A stretch of DNA of 64,000 bases, from the NCBI GenBank assembly GCA_964035795.1, contig OZ038320.1, positions 668,553-732,552 of the forward strand, in the 5' to 3' direction. Of the stretch, positions 54,227 through 64,000 are shown piece after piece. Origin of the DNA: Pterobdella sp. o SKG-2022 (Eukaryota > Annelida > Clitellata > Hirudinida > Piscicolidae). The notes under the pieces were generated by a model that was given only the letters and a program-made list of their open reading frames with translations, was not told the origin of the DNA and made no database searches. How positions within the stretch are numbered: the stretch's first letter is position 1; every line of letters begins with the position of its first letter. Made by a program: the position numbers and the translations under genes.

Positions 54227-57103
54227 CTATGAGAAAGAAATTTGGCTATAAAGATGCGTTTTTAAACGCTTGCGAAAAATTTTAAGAGAAGGTGAAAGAC
54301 GGACATTAAGTGGAAGAGAGTTCCATAAGTGAGGGGCAATATGCGAGAAGGAGCGATGTAAGAAAGGTTTAGAAGAGACAGGCTGATGTAGGCATAAACC
54401 AGAGTTGGAAGATCTGAGAGACTCAGGAGTCTGTCTAATGGAAAGACGGTCATATAAATAAGCCGGCTGATTAAAATATAAGATGTTAGCCGTGAGCCAT
54501 AGCAACTTGAACTGGGCTCTTAGTACGACCGGCAGCCAATGGAGGCGATCAAGACAGGTGTGAGATGAAGAATAGTAGTCGGCTTGAAGAGCGGTTTTAG
54601 CAGCGCGATTTTGGAGAGATTGCAACTTAGAAATAAGACAGTTCGGGAGTCGACAAAGAAGAGAGTTACAGTAATCAATCCTTGAAAGAACTAAAGAGAT
54701 GATCAGAGCAACGGCAGTGTCAGAGGGTAGGAACTTGCGTGCCTGTCTGATCGCATGGAGATGAAAGTTGGATGATTGTATGATCTGAGAGACAAAGTGT
54801 GTAAAGTTGAGTCTAGAATCAAGAGTTACACCTAGTATCTTCAGTTTGGACGTTACGGAAAGAGTAGTGCCGTCAAAGATTACTTCAGTGGGAAGATTGG
54901 ATTTGGAAAGGAGTATGGGACTGCCGACAAACATCACTTCGCTTTTGTTAGGATTCAACATGAGGTGATTGTTAGAAAACCAAAGATTGAGCTCAGTGAT
55001 GCATTCAGATATCTTAGTGAGGCTGGGATGAGGATCAAGGTAAGAGGCGCCTGTAAAGAGGGTAATATCATCAGCAAACTGATGATATAGAACGTCGTGC
55101 TTCTGTATGATCTCGCTAATAGGAGAAGTATAAAGAGAAAAGAGTATGGGCCCAAGAACAGAACCTTGAGGAACACCAAAACGAAGGGAGACAGGGGTAG
55201 AAGAAGAGCAGCTTATCTTAACAAATTGCTTGCGTTCGAAAAGATAGGACTGAAACCAGGATAAAGCAATGCCAGAAATGTGAAAGTAGACTTCAAGGAT
55301 ATGCAGCATATTTGGATGATTAATGGTGTCAAAAGCTGCTGAAATATCTAAAGACACTAAGACGGCCGCAGACCCGGTAGCACAGATATTGCGGAGGCTG
55401 TCAGTGATGTACAAAAGCACAGTTTCCGTTGAGTGATGTGAGCGATACGCCGACTGGAAAAGGTTGAAGTTACGCAGTACAGAAACATGAGAGGATAATC
55501 TCTTGAGAACAACCCTTTCTAAGATCTTTGAGATGGTGCTGAGGTTTGAAATTGGACGATAATTGGATGGTTGCATGGGGTCTAGATTATATTTTTTCAG
55601 TAAAGGGGTTATCTGCGCCGTTTTGAATGAAGTTGGAAAAATACCCTGTGAAAAGGAAAGAGCCGAAAGTTTGCATATAATGGAGGCGAAGATGCCGGAA
55701 AACTGCTTCAGCAGGAAAACAGGAATTATATCTAAAGGTGAGGATTTATTTGGGAGAGAATTGATCAATTTGATGATTTCGTCAACACTAGGAGGTGAGA
55801 AAAATGAGAGATTTGATTGATCACTGTCAGTTAAGGAGGGCTGACAGGGAAGATTAGTGATCGGTAACGAGCTATGAATCAACTCAATCTTAGTCTTGAA
55901 AAAAGCGCTAAAGTTTTCAACAAAAAGATCATATTCCGCAGAAGTCCGTGGAGGAAGTGGAGGAGACCTGTGAAGTATGGAGTTCGCCGTTTTCCAAAAG
56001 GCTTTGGAGTTAGGTGTCGCTGAAGATAGCGATAGATTAAGATAATCAGCACGTGACTTGTTAATGGCGGCGCGGGCGAGTTTACGTGAAATACGGAATT
56101 CCTGTAAAAGATCATCGGGGACTTGCACACAAAGCTTTCGGAGACTGGATATCTGTCTCTCGATTTTCCTTCTTCGGCGTTTGGCAGAGAGAGCATTTTC
56201 AGACAGATGAAAGTGTGAATGCAAGCTGGGGCGAAAAGTATGACTGCGTAAAGGAGCATGAGTATTCATCAGCGAAAGAAACAATTTGTCCATGGAACTA
56301 ACAAAGTCATCAACCTTAGAGATTGGAGAATTAATAAGTAAATCGCTTATAAAATTGACATCCTTTCCAAAGCCGGCCAAGTTGAGATTCCTGAAAGACC
56401 GAGAAGTGACACGATGAGGTGAAAAGTGGGGCCGTACGAGGTTAAGACGGCACGAAATAAGGAAATGATCAGATTCAAAAATTTCGCTGACAGGGTCAGA
56501 AATAAGATGAGAGAGAGAAGCCGGTGTGATAACAAGATCGAGAGTATTGCCAAGCCTGTGAGTTGGAAAGTTAATATGCTGCGTCAAACCGTGCTCTCGC
56601 AAAAGAATATTAAGGGGATTATCAAGATGATGACAATTAGGGGTATTAAAATCTCCAGCCATTATGAAATGATTGAATGTCGAAGAAAGAAAATAAAGAT
56701 GAGCTGTGAGTTCACGAATAAAATTACTTGAGTTAGGAGGGCGGTAAATAACAGAAATGGTTAAGGAACGTGTTAGGAAAGAGGCTTGGGCAGTTAATGC
56801 TTCAAAGGAAGAGTGTATTTCAGATTTTACAAGTGTCAGTTTAACGGAGTTGGAGGAAATCAAAGAAGTACCACCACCACGCTTTCCACTAGAACGATGA
56901 GAATGTAGAACATGGTAACCTGGGGGAACAATGTCGTATTTTGTGACATTGTCAGCATCTTCCGGGATCCACGTTTCAGTCAATGCAAGGATATCGAAAC
57001 AGTGAGTGGAGATCGCGTCCAGGATAAGAGTGGATTTGTTGCGAGTGGAACGGGGATTGAGAAGGCCAAACTTCACAAAAGGAGATGGATTTTGAGGGTG
57101 CAT
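54227..57103 (-). CDS. LINE ORF2: APE endonuclease-reverse transcriptase
   Basis: This is 958 codons with no stop or frameshift. The N-terminal APE-type endonuclease keeps its key residues: Asn16 (GLLNPRS), Glu43 (ALTETW), Asp151/Asn153 (MAGDFN), Asp189 (LDLVIT) and the Ser211-Asp212-His213 triad (SDHFLIS). The reverse transcriptase follows: NYRPISNLSTISKILE, SLDISAAFDTINH (about 584-596, catalytic Asp), GVPQGSVLGPILF (about 640), and the YxDD-equivalent QFADDITLF (about 677), then the thumb LKILGVTLDSRLNF. The C-terminus ends without an RNase H domain. The enzyme nicks target DNA and primes cDNA on it. The element may be, or recently was, active. It is in the same frame as ORF1. Confidence 0.95.
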   Translation of the reverse strand: MHPQNPSPFVKFGLLNPRSTRNKSTLILDAISTHCFDILALTETWIPEDADNVTKYDIVPPGYHVLHSHRSSGKRGGGTSLISSNSVKLTLVKSEIHSSFEALTAQASFLTRSLTISVIYRPPNSSNFIRELTAHLYFLSSTFNHFIMAGDFNTPNCHHLDNPLNILLREHGLTQHINFPTHRLGNTLDLVITPASLSHLISDPVSEIFESDHFLISCRLNLVRPHFSPHRVTSRSFRNLNLAGFGKDVNFISDLLINSPISKVDDFVSSMDKLFLSLMNTHAPLRSHTFRPSLHSHFHLSENALSAKRRRRKIERQISSLRKLCVQVPDDLLQEFRISRKLARAAINKSRADYLNLSLSSATPNSKAFWKTANSILHRSPPLPPRTSAEYDLFVENFSAFFKTKIELIHSSLPITNLPCQPSLTDSDQSNLSFFSPPSVDEIIKLINSLPNKSSPLDIIPVFLLKQFSGIFASIICKLSALSFSQGIFPTSFKTAQITPLLKKYNLDPMQPSNYRPISNLSTISKILERVVLKRLSSHVSVLRNFNLFQSAYRSHHSTETVLLYITDSLRNICATGSAAVLVSLDISAAFDTINHPNMLHILEVYFHISGIALSWFQSYLFERKQFVKISCSSSTPVSLRFGVPQGSVLGPILFSLYTSPISEIIQKHDVLYHQFADDITLFTGASYLDPHPSLTKISECITELNLWFSNNHLMLNPNKSEVMFVGSPILLSKSNLPTEVIFDGTTLSVTSKLKILGVTLDSRLNFTHFVSQIIQSSNFHLHAIRQARKFLPSDTAVALIISLVLSRIDYCNSLLCRLPNCLISKLQSLQNRAAKTALQADYYSSSHTCLDRLHWLPVVLRAQFKLLWLTANILYFNQPAYLYDRLSIRQTPESLRSSNSGLCLHQPVSSKPFLHRSFSHIAPHLWNSLPLNVRLSPSLKIFRKRLKTHLYSQISFS

Positions 57104-57118
57104 GAGTAAGGCAGGCCT

Positions 57119-58730
57119 TCATTGCCAGGCCGTACGCCCCATCTTAAGTCGCACTTGTTGCTTGTACACCGGACAAGAAGAGGATGTGGTGACATGGTCA
57201 TGGCAAGGACGATTTGATCTAAAACAAGGAACACAGAAGGGAGGAGAAGATCTAGAGCAGTTGTCAGACGGATGGTCTTTGCCACAGTGCTCACATACTC
57301 TAGGGTTGTGGCATTTAGCTATATTATGGCCATAAGTCTGGCAATTCAGACATCTAGTAGGGTGAATTCGGGAGTGGAAAGGAAATCTACCAAAAGGGAG
57401 GTGAATATTCTTGGACTTGATTAGAGTGGGAAAAACAGTGCTTGGAACTTGGATAAGCCAATCACGGGTAGAAGGATTTCGTGCGTTAGGCCTCTGTCTG
57501 AAGGCACGAAGAGCACTGGGATGAGCAGATGGAAAGAGAAGATTGAGAGAGGTTTCCAGTTCTTTATCCGAAACCCATGTCGGTAGACCCAGAACAGTAA
57601 TTGTTGGGTTTAAAAGAATTGGGTCATGAAGGCGGATGTTGGGAAGAGAGGAAAGAAAAAGTTTGGCATCTTTGAGCAAATCAGCAGAGTCAGCTTCCCA
57701 GACAACGGCATCAGTAGACTCACGAACATGTTTGGGATAAGACTTAAAGGTCTGTTTAGAAAGGTTAATGGATGAAACCAGTCTTCTGCAGAGCTCACTT
57801 GGAGTCTCACCTATGGTGGAAGTAATTTTAGTCAAATATTTAATTATTGGTGGAGTTTTTTTGATAGGCTGGTTCATATGTTGGTTGGGGGGGAATGAGT
57901 GTGAGATTTTGTTAGTGGGTGGAGAGGAAAGGGTGTGCTTGTTTTTTGACTTAACAATAGTGCTGTAAGTAGGTTGAGGTGAGTTAGAAGTAAGAGTAGA
58001 TGTGATTGTATTGATTGGTAAGAATGATTCTAGTGAAATTAATGATGGAAAATTATTAATTAAACTAAGAGATGAAGTAGTTGTTGTAGAAGCGAGAAAT
58101 GGAGAAGTTGAAAATGATGCCATGCTTGTGGATGAAGTTGGAGAAGTGGTCATAGTTGTTGAAGTTGAGCTTGATGAAGAAGATGGAGTTGTTGAGGAGA
58201 GTGGGGTTATTGCATGGGATGAAGAGTTAGTTGAAGAAGATGTAGTTGTAGAAGCAGGAGATGGAGAAGTTGAAAATGATGTCACGCTTGTGGATGAAGT
58301 TGGAGAAGTGGTCATAGTTGTTGAGGTTGAGCTTGATAAAGAAGATGGAGTAGTTGAGAGGAGTGGAGTTATTGCATGGGATGAAGAGTTAGTTGAAGGA
58401 GATGTAGTGGTCAAGGAGATTGAGGCAGTCGAAGGAGATGTAGTGGTTAAGAAGATTGAAGTGCTTGAAGGAGATGTGGTAGTTGAAGTAAATGTAGATG
58501 TAGTGGTCGAAGAAAGTGAAGTAGTTGAAGGATAAGAAGTAGTCAAAGAAGATTTGGTAGGCGAGAAAAGTGAAGGAGCTGAGGTGGTCATAGTCTTCGG
58601 CTTTCGCCCTCTTTTTTTTTGGAACCGAAGGTTTCTCAGGCTTTATTAAGTTCAACACATTACTTTTTAACGTGTTGAGAGCTGCTTGAATAGAATCAAT
58701 CTCGGAACAGATTATTTCGATAGCGGACAT
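57119..58730 (-). pseudogene. LINE ORF1 (gag-like, CCHC) with one frameshift
   Basis: The ATG at 58,730 opens a short coiled-coil-like segment (SAIEIICSEIDSIQAALNTL) and a basic patch. The frame shifts at the 9-T (A on the coding strand) run at 58,612-58,620, and the remaining 490 codons run to a TGA at 57,121-57,119. A long Ser/Thr-rich region contains a 54-codon tandem duplication. It is followed by an RRM-like fold (TVLGLPTWVSDKELETSLNL) and Cys/His knuckles CLNCQTYGHNIAKC and CEHCGKDHPSDNC plus a third partial one. Such proteins bind LINE RNA. The shift could be a mutation, an assembly error in the homopolymer, or programmed slippage. Confidence 0.8.
58088..58412. repeat. 162-bp tandem duplication in LINE ORF1
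   Basis: Two copies, 162 bp apart and about 90% alike, both contain gttattgcatgggatgaaga and tggatgaagttggagaagtg. Because 162 is divisible by 3, the frame is kept and the Ser/Thr-rich protein region lengthens by 54 residues. Confidence 0.85.
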
Positions 58731-58770
58731 ATTATCGACCAAATCTTGAAAGAACAAACACAACACTTAA

Positions 58771-59841
58771 AAAACTTTTATTCTCTCCTTAAACTTCAAT
58801 CAGAAAATAAATGAAAATCTAATTTGTTTGAATAATTGAAATGGCCAAAGTAGCGGTCAAACTTTCTGAATCAGTTTTTCTCATCTACCATTGAGGAGGG
58901 TTTGGTGTCTGAAGATTTTCAATTCATTTGAGTTTTTATAAAAATAACCGATTTTTGTATTCAAAAATGTTTATAATGATAAGTGTTATCAAAATATTTA
59001 AAAAAAGGTTTTATAGAGCAATTAATCAAAAGAAAAAATCACTTTGTGAGATTTAAATGAAGTTGTGGAAATAGAAAAACTCTTGCAGATTTATGAATCA
59101 CCACACAGCTCAAGCATACTGGTTCTAAATTAGGAAAAGCAAGTTTCATAAAATCTGGATTTTAATTTCAGAATTGGAAGTTTTTTAGATAAATTTATTT
59201 TAAATGAGGCTGACTTTCGATGATTTAGACCTTAACATAAAAGTTTTGACATTTAAAGAAATTCTCAACATGAAGTGACTTTTAGAAAATAAAATTTCAT
59301 TAAATGGAATAAAAATTCGAGAATATGCTTTTTGGCCTATGAAGCTGAATAGCCATGACCTTTTATTGTTTATCGCAATTTTGCATTTAAGAAAATGTTT
59401 TATCGCTTTTATTTATTCGAAAGTCTATTTGGATCTTCATGGTTTTTAAGACAAAAAAGATTACGAAAACGTTTATTATTATCTATTAAACATTGAATCT
59501 TCAATATATTCATGCGTTTATCGTTGCCACGAATCACAAAGAGCACAAAATCTTTCTGTATCCATTCATCCGAGTACTCAATTTATGCAAGTCTTTTAGC
59601 TCTAATCCGTTATATAGGTCTTTTGAAACCATTTTGAATGAAGCCCTTATCGCCCCATCAACTCAGCCTCTTAAAGAAAAGTTTCAATATAGTTTGAAGC
59701 AGCCACAACTGTTTTCATGGAAAACATTTGAAATATTACTTTAGACTTTCTTTTAATTGAAGGAACTTTGTGTTCTTGAAACATAAACCAAGCCACATTT
59801 TTGAAAAGATTTTGACGTTTTCCCACCAAACCTAAACTCAC
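58771..59841. other. AT-rich noncoding sequence flanking the LINE
   Basis: No exon is supported. A plus-strand frame at 59,493-59,744 (FYPFIRVLNLCKSFSSNPLY-like) lacks splice sites. If the minus-strand exon at 59,842 continues leftward, this and the LINE lie in its intron. Confidence 0.35.
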
Positions 59842-59955
59842 CACCACTTGAACCAAAACCTCTTTCTTCCATATTTGTTTGAAACTTGTTTGTTTCTCTA
59901 TAAGACTTCCAAGAGAGCTCTTTTACAACACTGATTCCAATGCCATCTGGAAGGC
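59842..59955 (-). CDS. Internal exon of an unidentified minus-strand gene
   Basis: Acceptor ctttctattgcag and donor GGTG|gtgagt, both close to consensus, bound a 114-nt phase 1-1 exon. It encodes LPDGIGISVVKELSWKSYRE then a segment ending MEERGFGSSG. Composition and splice sites argue for a real exon. No domain is recognised; symmetrical phase 1 exons are common in extracellular proteins. Partner exons were not found with confidence. Confidence 0.55.
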
Positions 59956-62340
59956 CTGCAATAGAAAGAATATTATTCAACTTTTAATGGTACCTAATTT
60001 CTTTTTATTTTATTGTTGAAATAAAAATCCAAATTTTTTTTATAGAAATAAAATTAACTTCCTTGTGTCTTTAATGAAATTTCCTATGCGATGTTTTAAA
60101 ATGAATTTTTATAGAATCAACAAACTTCAACTCTCATCATCATTTGGGAACTTTCCAAGCTGAAACAATACGTTTCAATTAATCTCTACTCTTGTTTCGA
60201 CTTTGCGTAAAAAAAATTATAATATACTTCTTAAAAATTTCAAAAATTTAATTTTTTTCATTGTTCTAAATAAATTAAAGAAAGCACAAAGCCCCTGAAA
60301 TCATACAAGAATTACAAAGCACTCCAAATCAAACTTTAAGAGTTTCCTTATCGTTCTTGATGCCAATGAAAACGATATAAAATTATACTAAAACCAAATA
60401 GTTTTGGAATTCGAATCCATTTTTCCACAAAGTCTTTTTCATTTGAATTCTTTTCAGTTCAGTCAACAGTTGTTTTGAAGCGGTAAAACTCTTCAAGGTC
60501 TTGAATTATTTTGTATGTTTTCAATATAGAGATGATAAATTTAAGTTTTCAAAGCAATACAATTTGTATCTTGAGTATTAGCAACTTTTCATATGCTTAA
60601 AAATACATATGATATATACACATATGGTAAACTCTATATGAGAATAAATAGATCTTCATATGAATGTATCCTCATATGTATGGCAATGAATAAATATGTA
60701 TAAATGAATACGTATATAAATGGACGTTTTTGTTGAAGAGTTGTGATTTAAAATTTGATTTGAAGTTTGTAAAGTTATAAAGATTGCAAAAATACAAATT
60801 AAAATCAAATTAAACTTAATTTTTAATATATTAAAATTGATGAACATTTTGCAAAGAGAATGAATATAAATCTTCGATTTGAATTTGTTAAACATAATAT
60901 CGATTAACGAAGTTTTCACTCAACTGAAAAATGTGAAAGTTGCAAAAAGTTTGATTGTTTAGAAAACTTAGTAGCAAGTAAGATTCTATCGTTTTTTATA
61001 ACTTTAAATTAAAAAAAAACCTATTTGATATTGAGAATTTCTAAAAATTCTGAAATCTTTATATCATGCGTAGTTAAACTTTATAAAAACACACATTTTG
61101 TGTTCCACGTTTGTAACATTGGTGTGCTTATGATAGAGGCAAGCCGAATGAGGTTCGATCACGAATACACCTTCCTTACATGCATACCTCCTTATCATAT
61201 TAATATTGAGATTGCTTGGTTGCAAAGCTATCTTATCTCTTGGTATTGATTTAAATCTGCACTTGTTGCATGTGATTAAAAGTTACTCTCAATTATATAT
61301 ACCAAAGTCATCCCTTGTTATTAAGATTTATGAAGGTGATGCTTCTGAATTCGATTAGTAATTCTATATTTTTTTTGAAACGAGCAAGAGTCAGCATGTT
61401 TTCCTTCATGTGTTCAATATACACTGCTAAAAGAATACGGCAAAAAAAAAGTTGAAAGATGCATTTATCAATCTAAATCATTTTAAATGCTATTATTTCC
61501 ATTTATACCAGGAAAAAACAAAACTATTGTCTCAAATTAATTGCAGTCTGCAAGTAGACGATGCAATTGAACCAATTTAAAAAAAAATCGAAGAAGATTT
61601 AAAAAAAAATAGGTTAACAAAGACGTTTTGGTGTAACCATTTAATTACGCCATATTTTATAACTTCCCTCAAGATTCAGAAAATATATTTGGGCCACGTA
61701 ACCAGCAATTAAGACAGCCATTGTTTCTTGTATATAAGATGCTTCAAAAAAATATTTTAAAAAATTTTTATGTTTAATTAGGGGTGAAAAAATTAACAAA
61801 TTTATAAGAGTTTTGAAAATTTTATCTCTGAAAGGACCCCAAAAAGTGCTTACTTTTATAGATCTTTCATGCAAAAACAATTAGGCAACAGTATCTTCGA
61901 ACAAGTGTCTTGTGAGTTTCGAATAAAAATTAAGTGGTAGTTTCAGACGCTAAAAAAACGATTTTTATTTCAATGCAGCTCGCTTCCAAAGACATCTTGA
62001 ATTAACTTCCCAAAGACATTTCATTTACTTTTTCATTTATTTGACTTGTAATTACTCGCAGCTGGAAATTAATAAGAAATAAATGTTCTGTCTAACTGCC
62101 TCGCTGGGAAGTTTGAAAACGTAAAAAAATTTAGAATAAAAATAAAAATTTAGTTTTGTGTGTGGTTTCCTTAACTTCCTACATGAGCTTACTCTTAAAA
62201 TTTCAAAAAATAGACTTGAGTTTGCAAACTGAGTCTATCGTTAAATCAGAATCAAAATACTAAAAGCTGCAAAAGCCTAAAATTTATAGTTGTTAAAACC
62301 CCATTTGGGAACTTCATTAATTGGCTTGCAGCTTTGAGAT
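59956..62340. other. AT-rich noncoding sequence
   Basis: At 60,600-60,720 there are several CATATG palindromes. A segment at 61,080-61,210 is open on both strands (minus: EGVFVIEPHSACLYHKHT) but lacks a convincing pair of splice sites. Confidence 0.35.
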
Positions 62341-62408
62341 CTAATGCCAAGTTTCGTATTGATAGTATCTGTAAGGATTTATGTAAGCTGGCGCAATTTG
62401 AGCTTGCT
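62341..62408 (-). CDS. Candidate C-terminal exon, unidentified
   Basis: Acceptor gaaatatag (phase 1 in) is followed by 21 codons encoding QAQIAPAYINPYRYYQYETW then His and a TAG. The Tyr/Pro/Gln-rich sequence is unlike neighbouring random frames and suggests a cytoplasmic or secreted C-terminus. The frame is open further upstream (SSSLLNFYIYQNGNIE), so the exon may be longer. Support is weak. Confidence 0.28.
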
Positions 62409-64000
62409 CTATATTTCCATTTTGATAAATATAAAAATTCAACAATGAGCTTGAGTTATTACTCTTTTTTTCAAATTCATTTTTAAAAAATTTTTCGAGC
62501 AAAAACATACAGAAAAAATGAGATTTTTGGCTCAAAAACTTTTATTTTCAGTGACAATGGCATGGGTTTGCAGGCTAAAATGATTATATTGCACTGTTAA
62601 AACCTGTTTCCAGTATTAATTGATGGAAAAACTGTCCAAAAACAAATGAAAATTTATATTTGAAAATTTCTTCAAAAAGCATGTTTAGTGAGCGTCCTTC
62701 ATAGGATTAAAAAACTGCTTAGTGAGTTTTTAACTGGGGCTGTTTTTGTCCACATGGAATAGCGCACTGTAAACCTATCAACTAAGCAACCGAAACACCA
62801 GCTAGAAGTGAGCTATGGGTTGACTTACTTATTAATGAAAGTTTTAAAAGAAAATGACTGAAAATGTTTGGAAGCTGCAACTAAAATTGAAGATGAAAAA
62901 TTAAGGTAAATCTTTGAAAAATCTCATGAGTCAAACACAACATTATCACAAGTAAATTCTTTATTCTGAGTTAGTTTTTAATTTTAAACCATATTTTTGA
63001 GTTAATTTTTGTTTATTTAAAACCATAATTTAAACAAAAGTTTCACAAATGTTTGTCTACACCACATGCCATGTGAGTCTAATCTCAGCTACGTGAGGTT
63101 TCAATGAGCTGCAAACTGTGCTCCATTCTGAATAATTGTTATAATGCACCTCTAATATGACATCAAAACATGAACATAATGATTTTTTCCAAAAGCCACA
63201 ATAAAATGAGTATTATTTCAGAACACTTGTTTATTAGGATACGAAGTTGTTCGTTATCAACATAACATTTCCAAGTATTTGCTCAAATATAAAACTGTTT
63301 CTCGTACTTGAAAATGTTACGTTGGTAATGAAAAGCTTTGTATCTTAATAAACTAACTAGTGTTCTGAAATTATACTCAAAACATGAATAACTAACAAAA
63401 TTCATAAAAAAGCTTGGTCTTTAAAACTTCAAATAAAAATATGCACATTTTATTCTAGCACCTCTGAAGCAAACAGTTCACAAACCGTAAGCTTTAGGTA
63501 TAAATTAAGATTGCTAATATTATTATTATTATTTAAGCAAATGAAATTCAAAAACAAGACTTGAAAATGAAAGTGCAAAAACCACAAAAGTTCACTATGA
63601 AATGAATAGAATTGAAGCTGTTATTCTAACCGTGTCCTACCTTTTGATTTTGATGCAGTGATTAGAATTTTTAACGGATCGATTCTCCATCAGCTTAAAC
63701 TGAAACCCCAACACATGCTGATATTTATAAAAATTTAATTAGAGAGCTAAAAATAGAATTTTTATTTCTCTATTTTGAACCAACTCTTTAGCTGGTGACA
63801 AATGATTGCAAATTAGAGCATTTTAAGTGCATAACTAACAGTTATGTTTGCCCAAGTTGGAAATTAACTAAATTTAGTTAAAATAACTAAAAAAAAACTT
63901 CAAAAAAAATATTTTTTTCAATTAATGAGAAAAATAGGTAAATATTCAATTTTTATCTTCATTGATAAAGCTTCTTACTATTACCAAGATTGCATGTTCT
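62409..64000. other. AT-rich noncoding sequence to the window end
   Basis: No coding sequence is supported. A short ATT repeat (about 6 units) lies at 63,516-63,534. Confidence 0.4.

Larger units (their letters stand above)
54139..58770 (-). mobile_element. Near-full-length CR1/Jockey-group LINE (non-LTR retrotransposon)
   Basis: The order on the minus strand is ORF1 (58,730-57,119), ORF2 (57,103-54,227), and a 3' UTR of about 50 nt with a perfect hairpin, ending in ...cgccctacaaataaaa then TAA/TAAA repeats (54,175-54,139). There are no LTRs. The combination of APE endonuclease, reverse transcriptase, CCHC-type ORF1 and a short-repeat tail places it in the broad CR1/L2/Jockey assemblage; the exact clade needs a tree. 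The 5' boundary is not defined (58,731-58,860), and a clear target duplication was not found by eye. Base composition is distinctly GC-richer than the flanks, consistent with a recent insertion. Confidence 0.93.

Noticed and set aside
55563..58535. Plus-strand ORFs within the LINE, including a Val/Glu/Asp-rich 177-codon frame
   Set aside because: They are antisense shadows of ORF1 and ORF2; the repetitive one mirrors the Ser/Thr-rich repeat.
61080..61210. Segment open on both strands
   Set aside because: No pair of splice sites or domain supports either strand.
62750..62825. Third tRNA-like fragment on the minus strand
   Set aside because: Only a loose A-box resemblance, and it does not share the SINE body of the other two.

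Overview
This is an AT-rich (roughly 70% A+T by eye) stretch of an invertebrate animal nuclear genome. The evidence is spliced genes with GT-AG introns and metazoan extracellular domains (SUEL lectin, CUB, sushi-like, laminin G), a CR1/Jockey-type non-LTR retrotransposon with a complete ORF2, and large simple-sequence arrays. Nothing in it is bacterial: there are no operons, Shine-Dalgarno sites, rRNA or CRISPR. I cannot name the species.

Layout. Positions 1-5,871 hold no gene I can support, only one degraded ORF pair near 2.0-2.4 kb. From about 19 kb down to 5.9 kb the minus strand carries a cell-surface receptor. Its well-supported core (10,088 to 5,872) encodes a SUEL galactose/rhamnose-binding lectin domain, a CUB domain, a sushi-like Cys module and a transmembrane helix. 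Further minus-strand exons at 13.06-19.06 kb have compatible intron phases and may be its 5' part or a separate gene.

From 14.1 or 21.2 kb to 42.08 kb the plus strand carries a 13-exon gene that single-frame ORF prediction breaks into unrelated pieces. All exon junctions are in phase and sum to 4,815 nt (1,604 codons plus stop). The protein has a signal peptide (its exon is uncertain), at least two convincing laminin G domains (LG3 and LG4 here) plus two weaker ones, several long Lys/Asn/Asp/Ser-rich inserts, one transmembrane helix and a short cytoplasmic tail. Two simple arrays sit in its introns. One is about 1.41 kb of (TTAC)n that runs directly into a 3' splice site. The other is a roughly 20-bp TTA-rich minisatellite.

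From 42 to 54 kb the sequence is mostly noncoding, with a fold-back repeat that has a second copy at 15.4 kb, and two tRNA-derived SINE fragments. From 54.14 to about 58.77 kb lies a nearly full-length minus-strand LINE. ORF1 (Ser/Thr-rich, RRM-like region, CCHC knuckles) has one frameshift, and ORF2 (endonuclease plus reverse transcriptase) is intact. ORF2 is in the same frame as ORF1, separated by one TGA. Right of it, at 59.84-62.41 kb, are isolated minus-strand exons of an unidentified gene or genes.

Two receptor genes on opposite strands therefore occupy the left two thirds of the window and may interleave at 14-19 kb. All splice models are inferred by eye from frame, phase, GT/AG sites and domain continuity; no transcript evidence was available.
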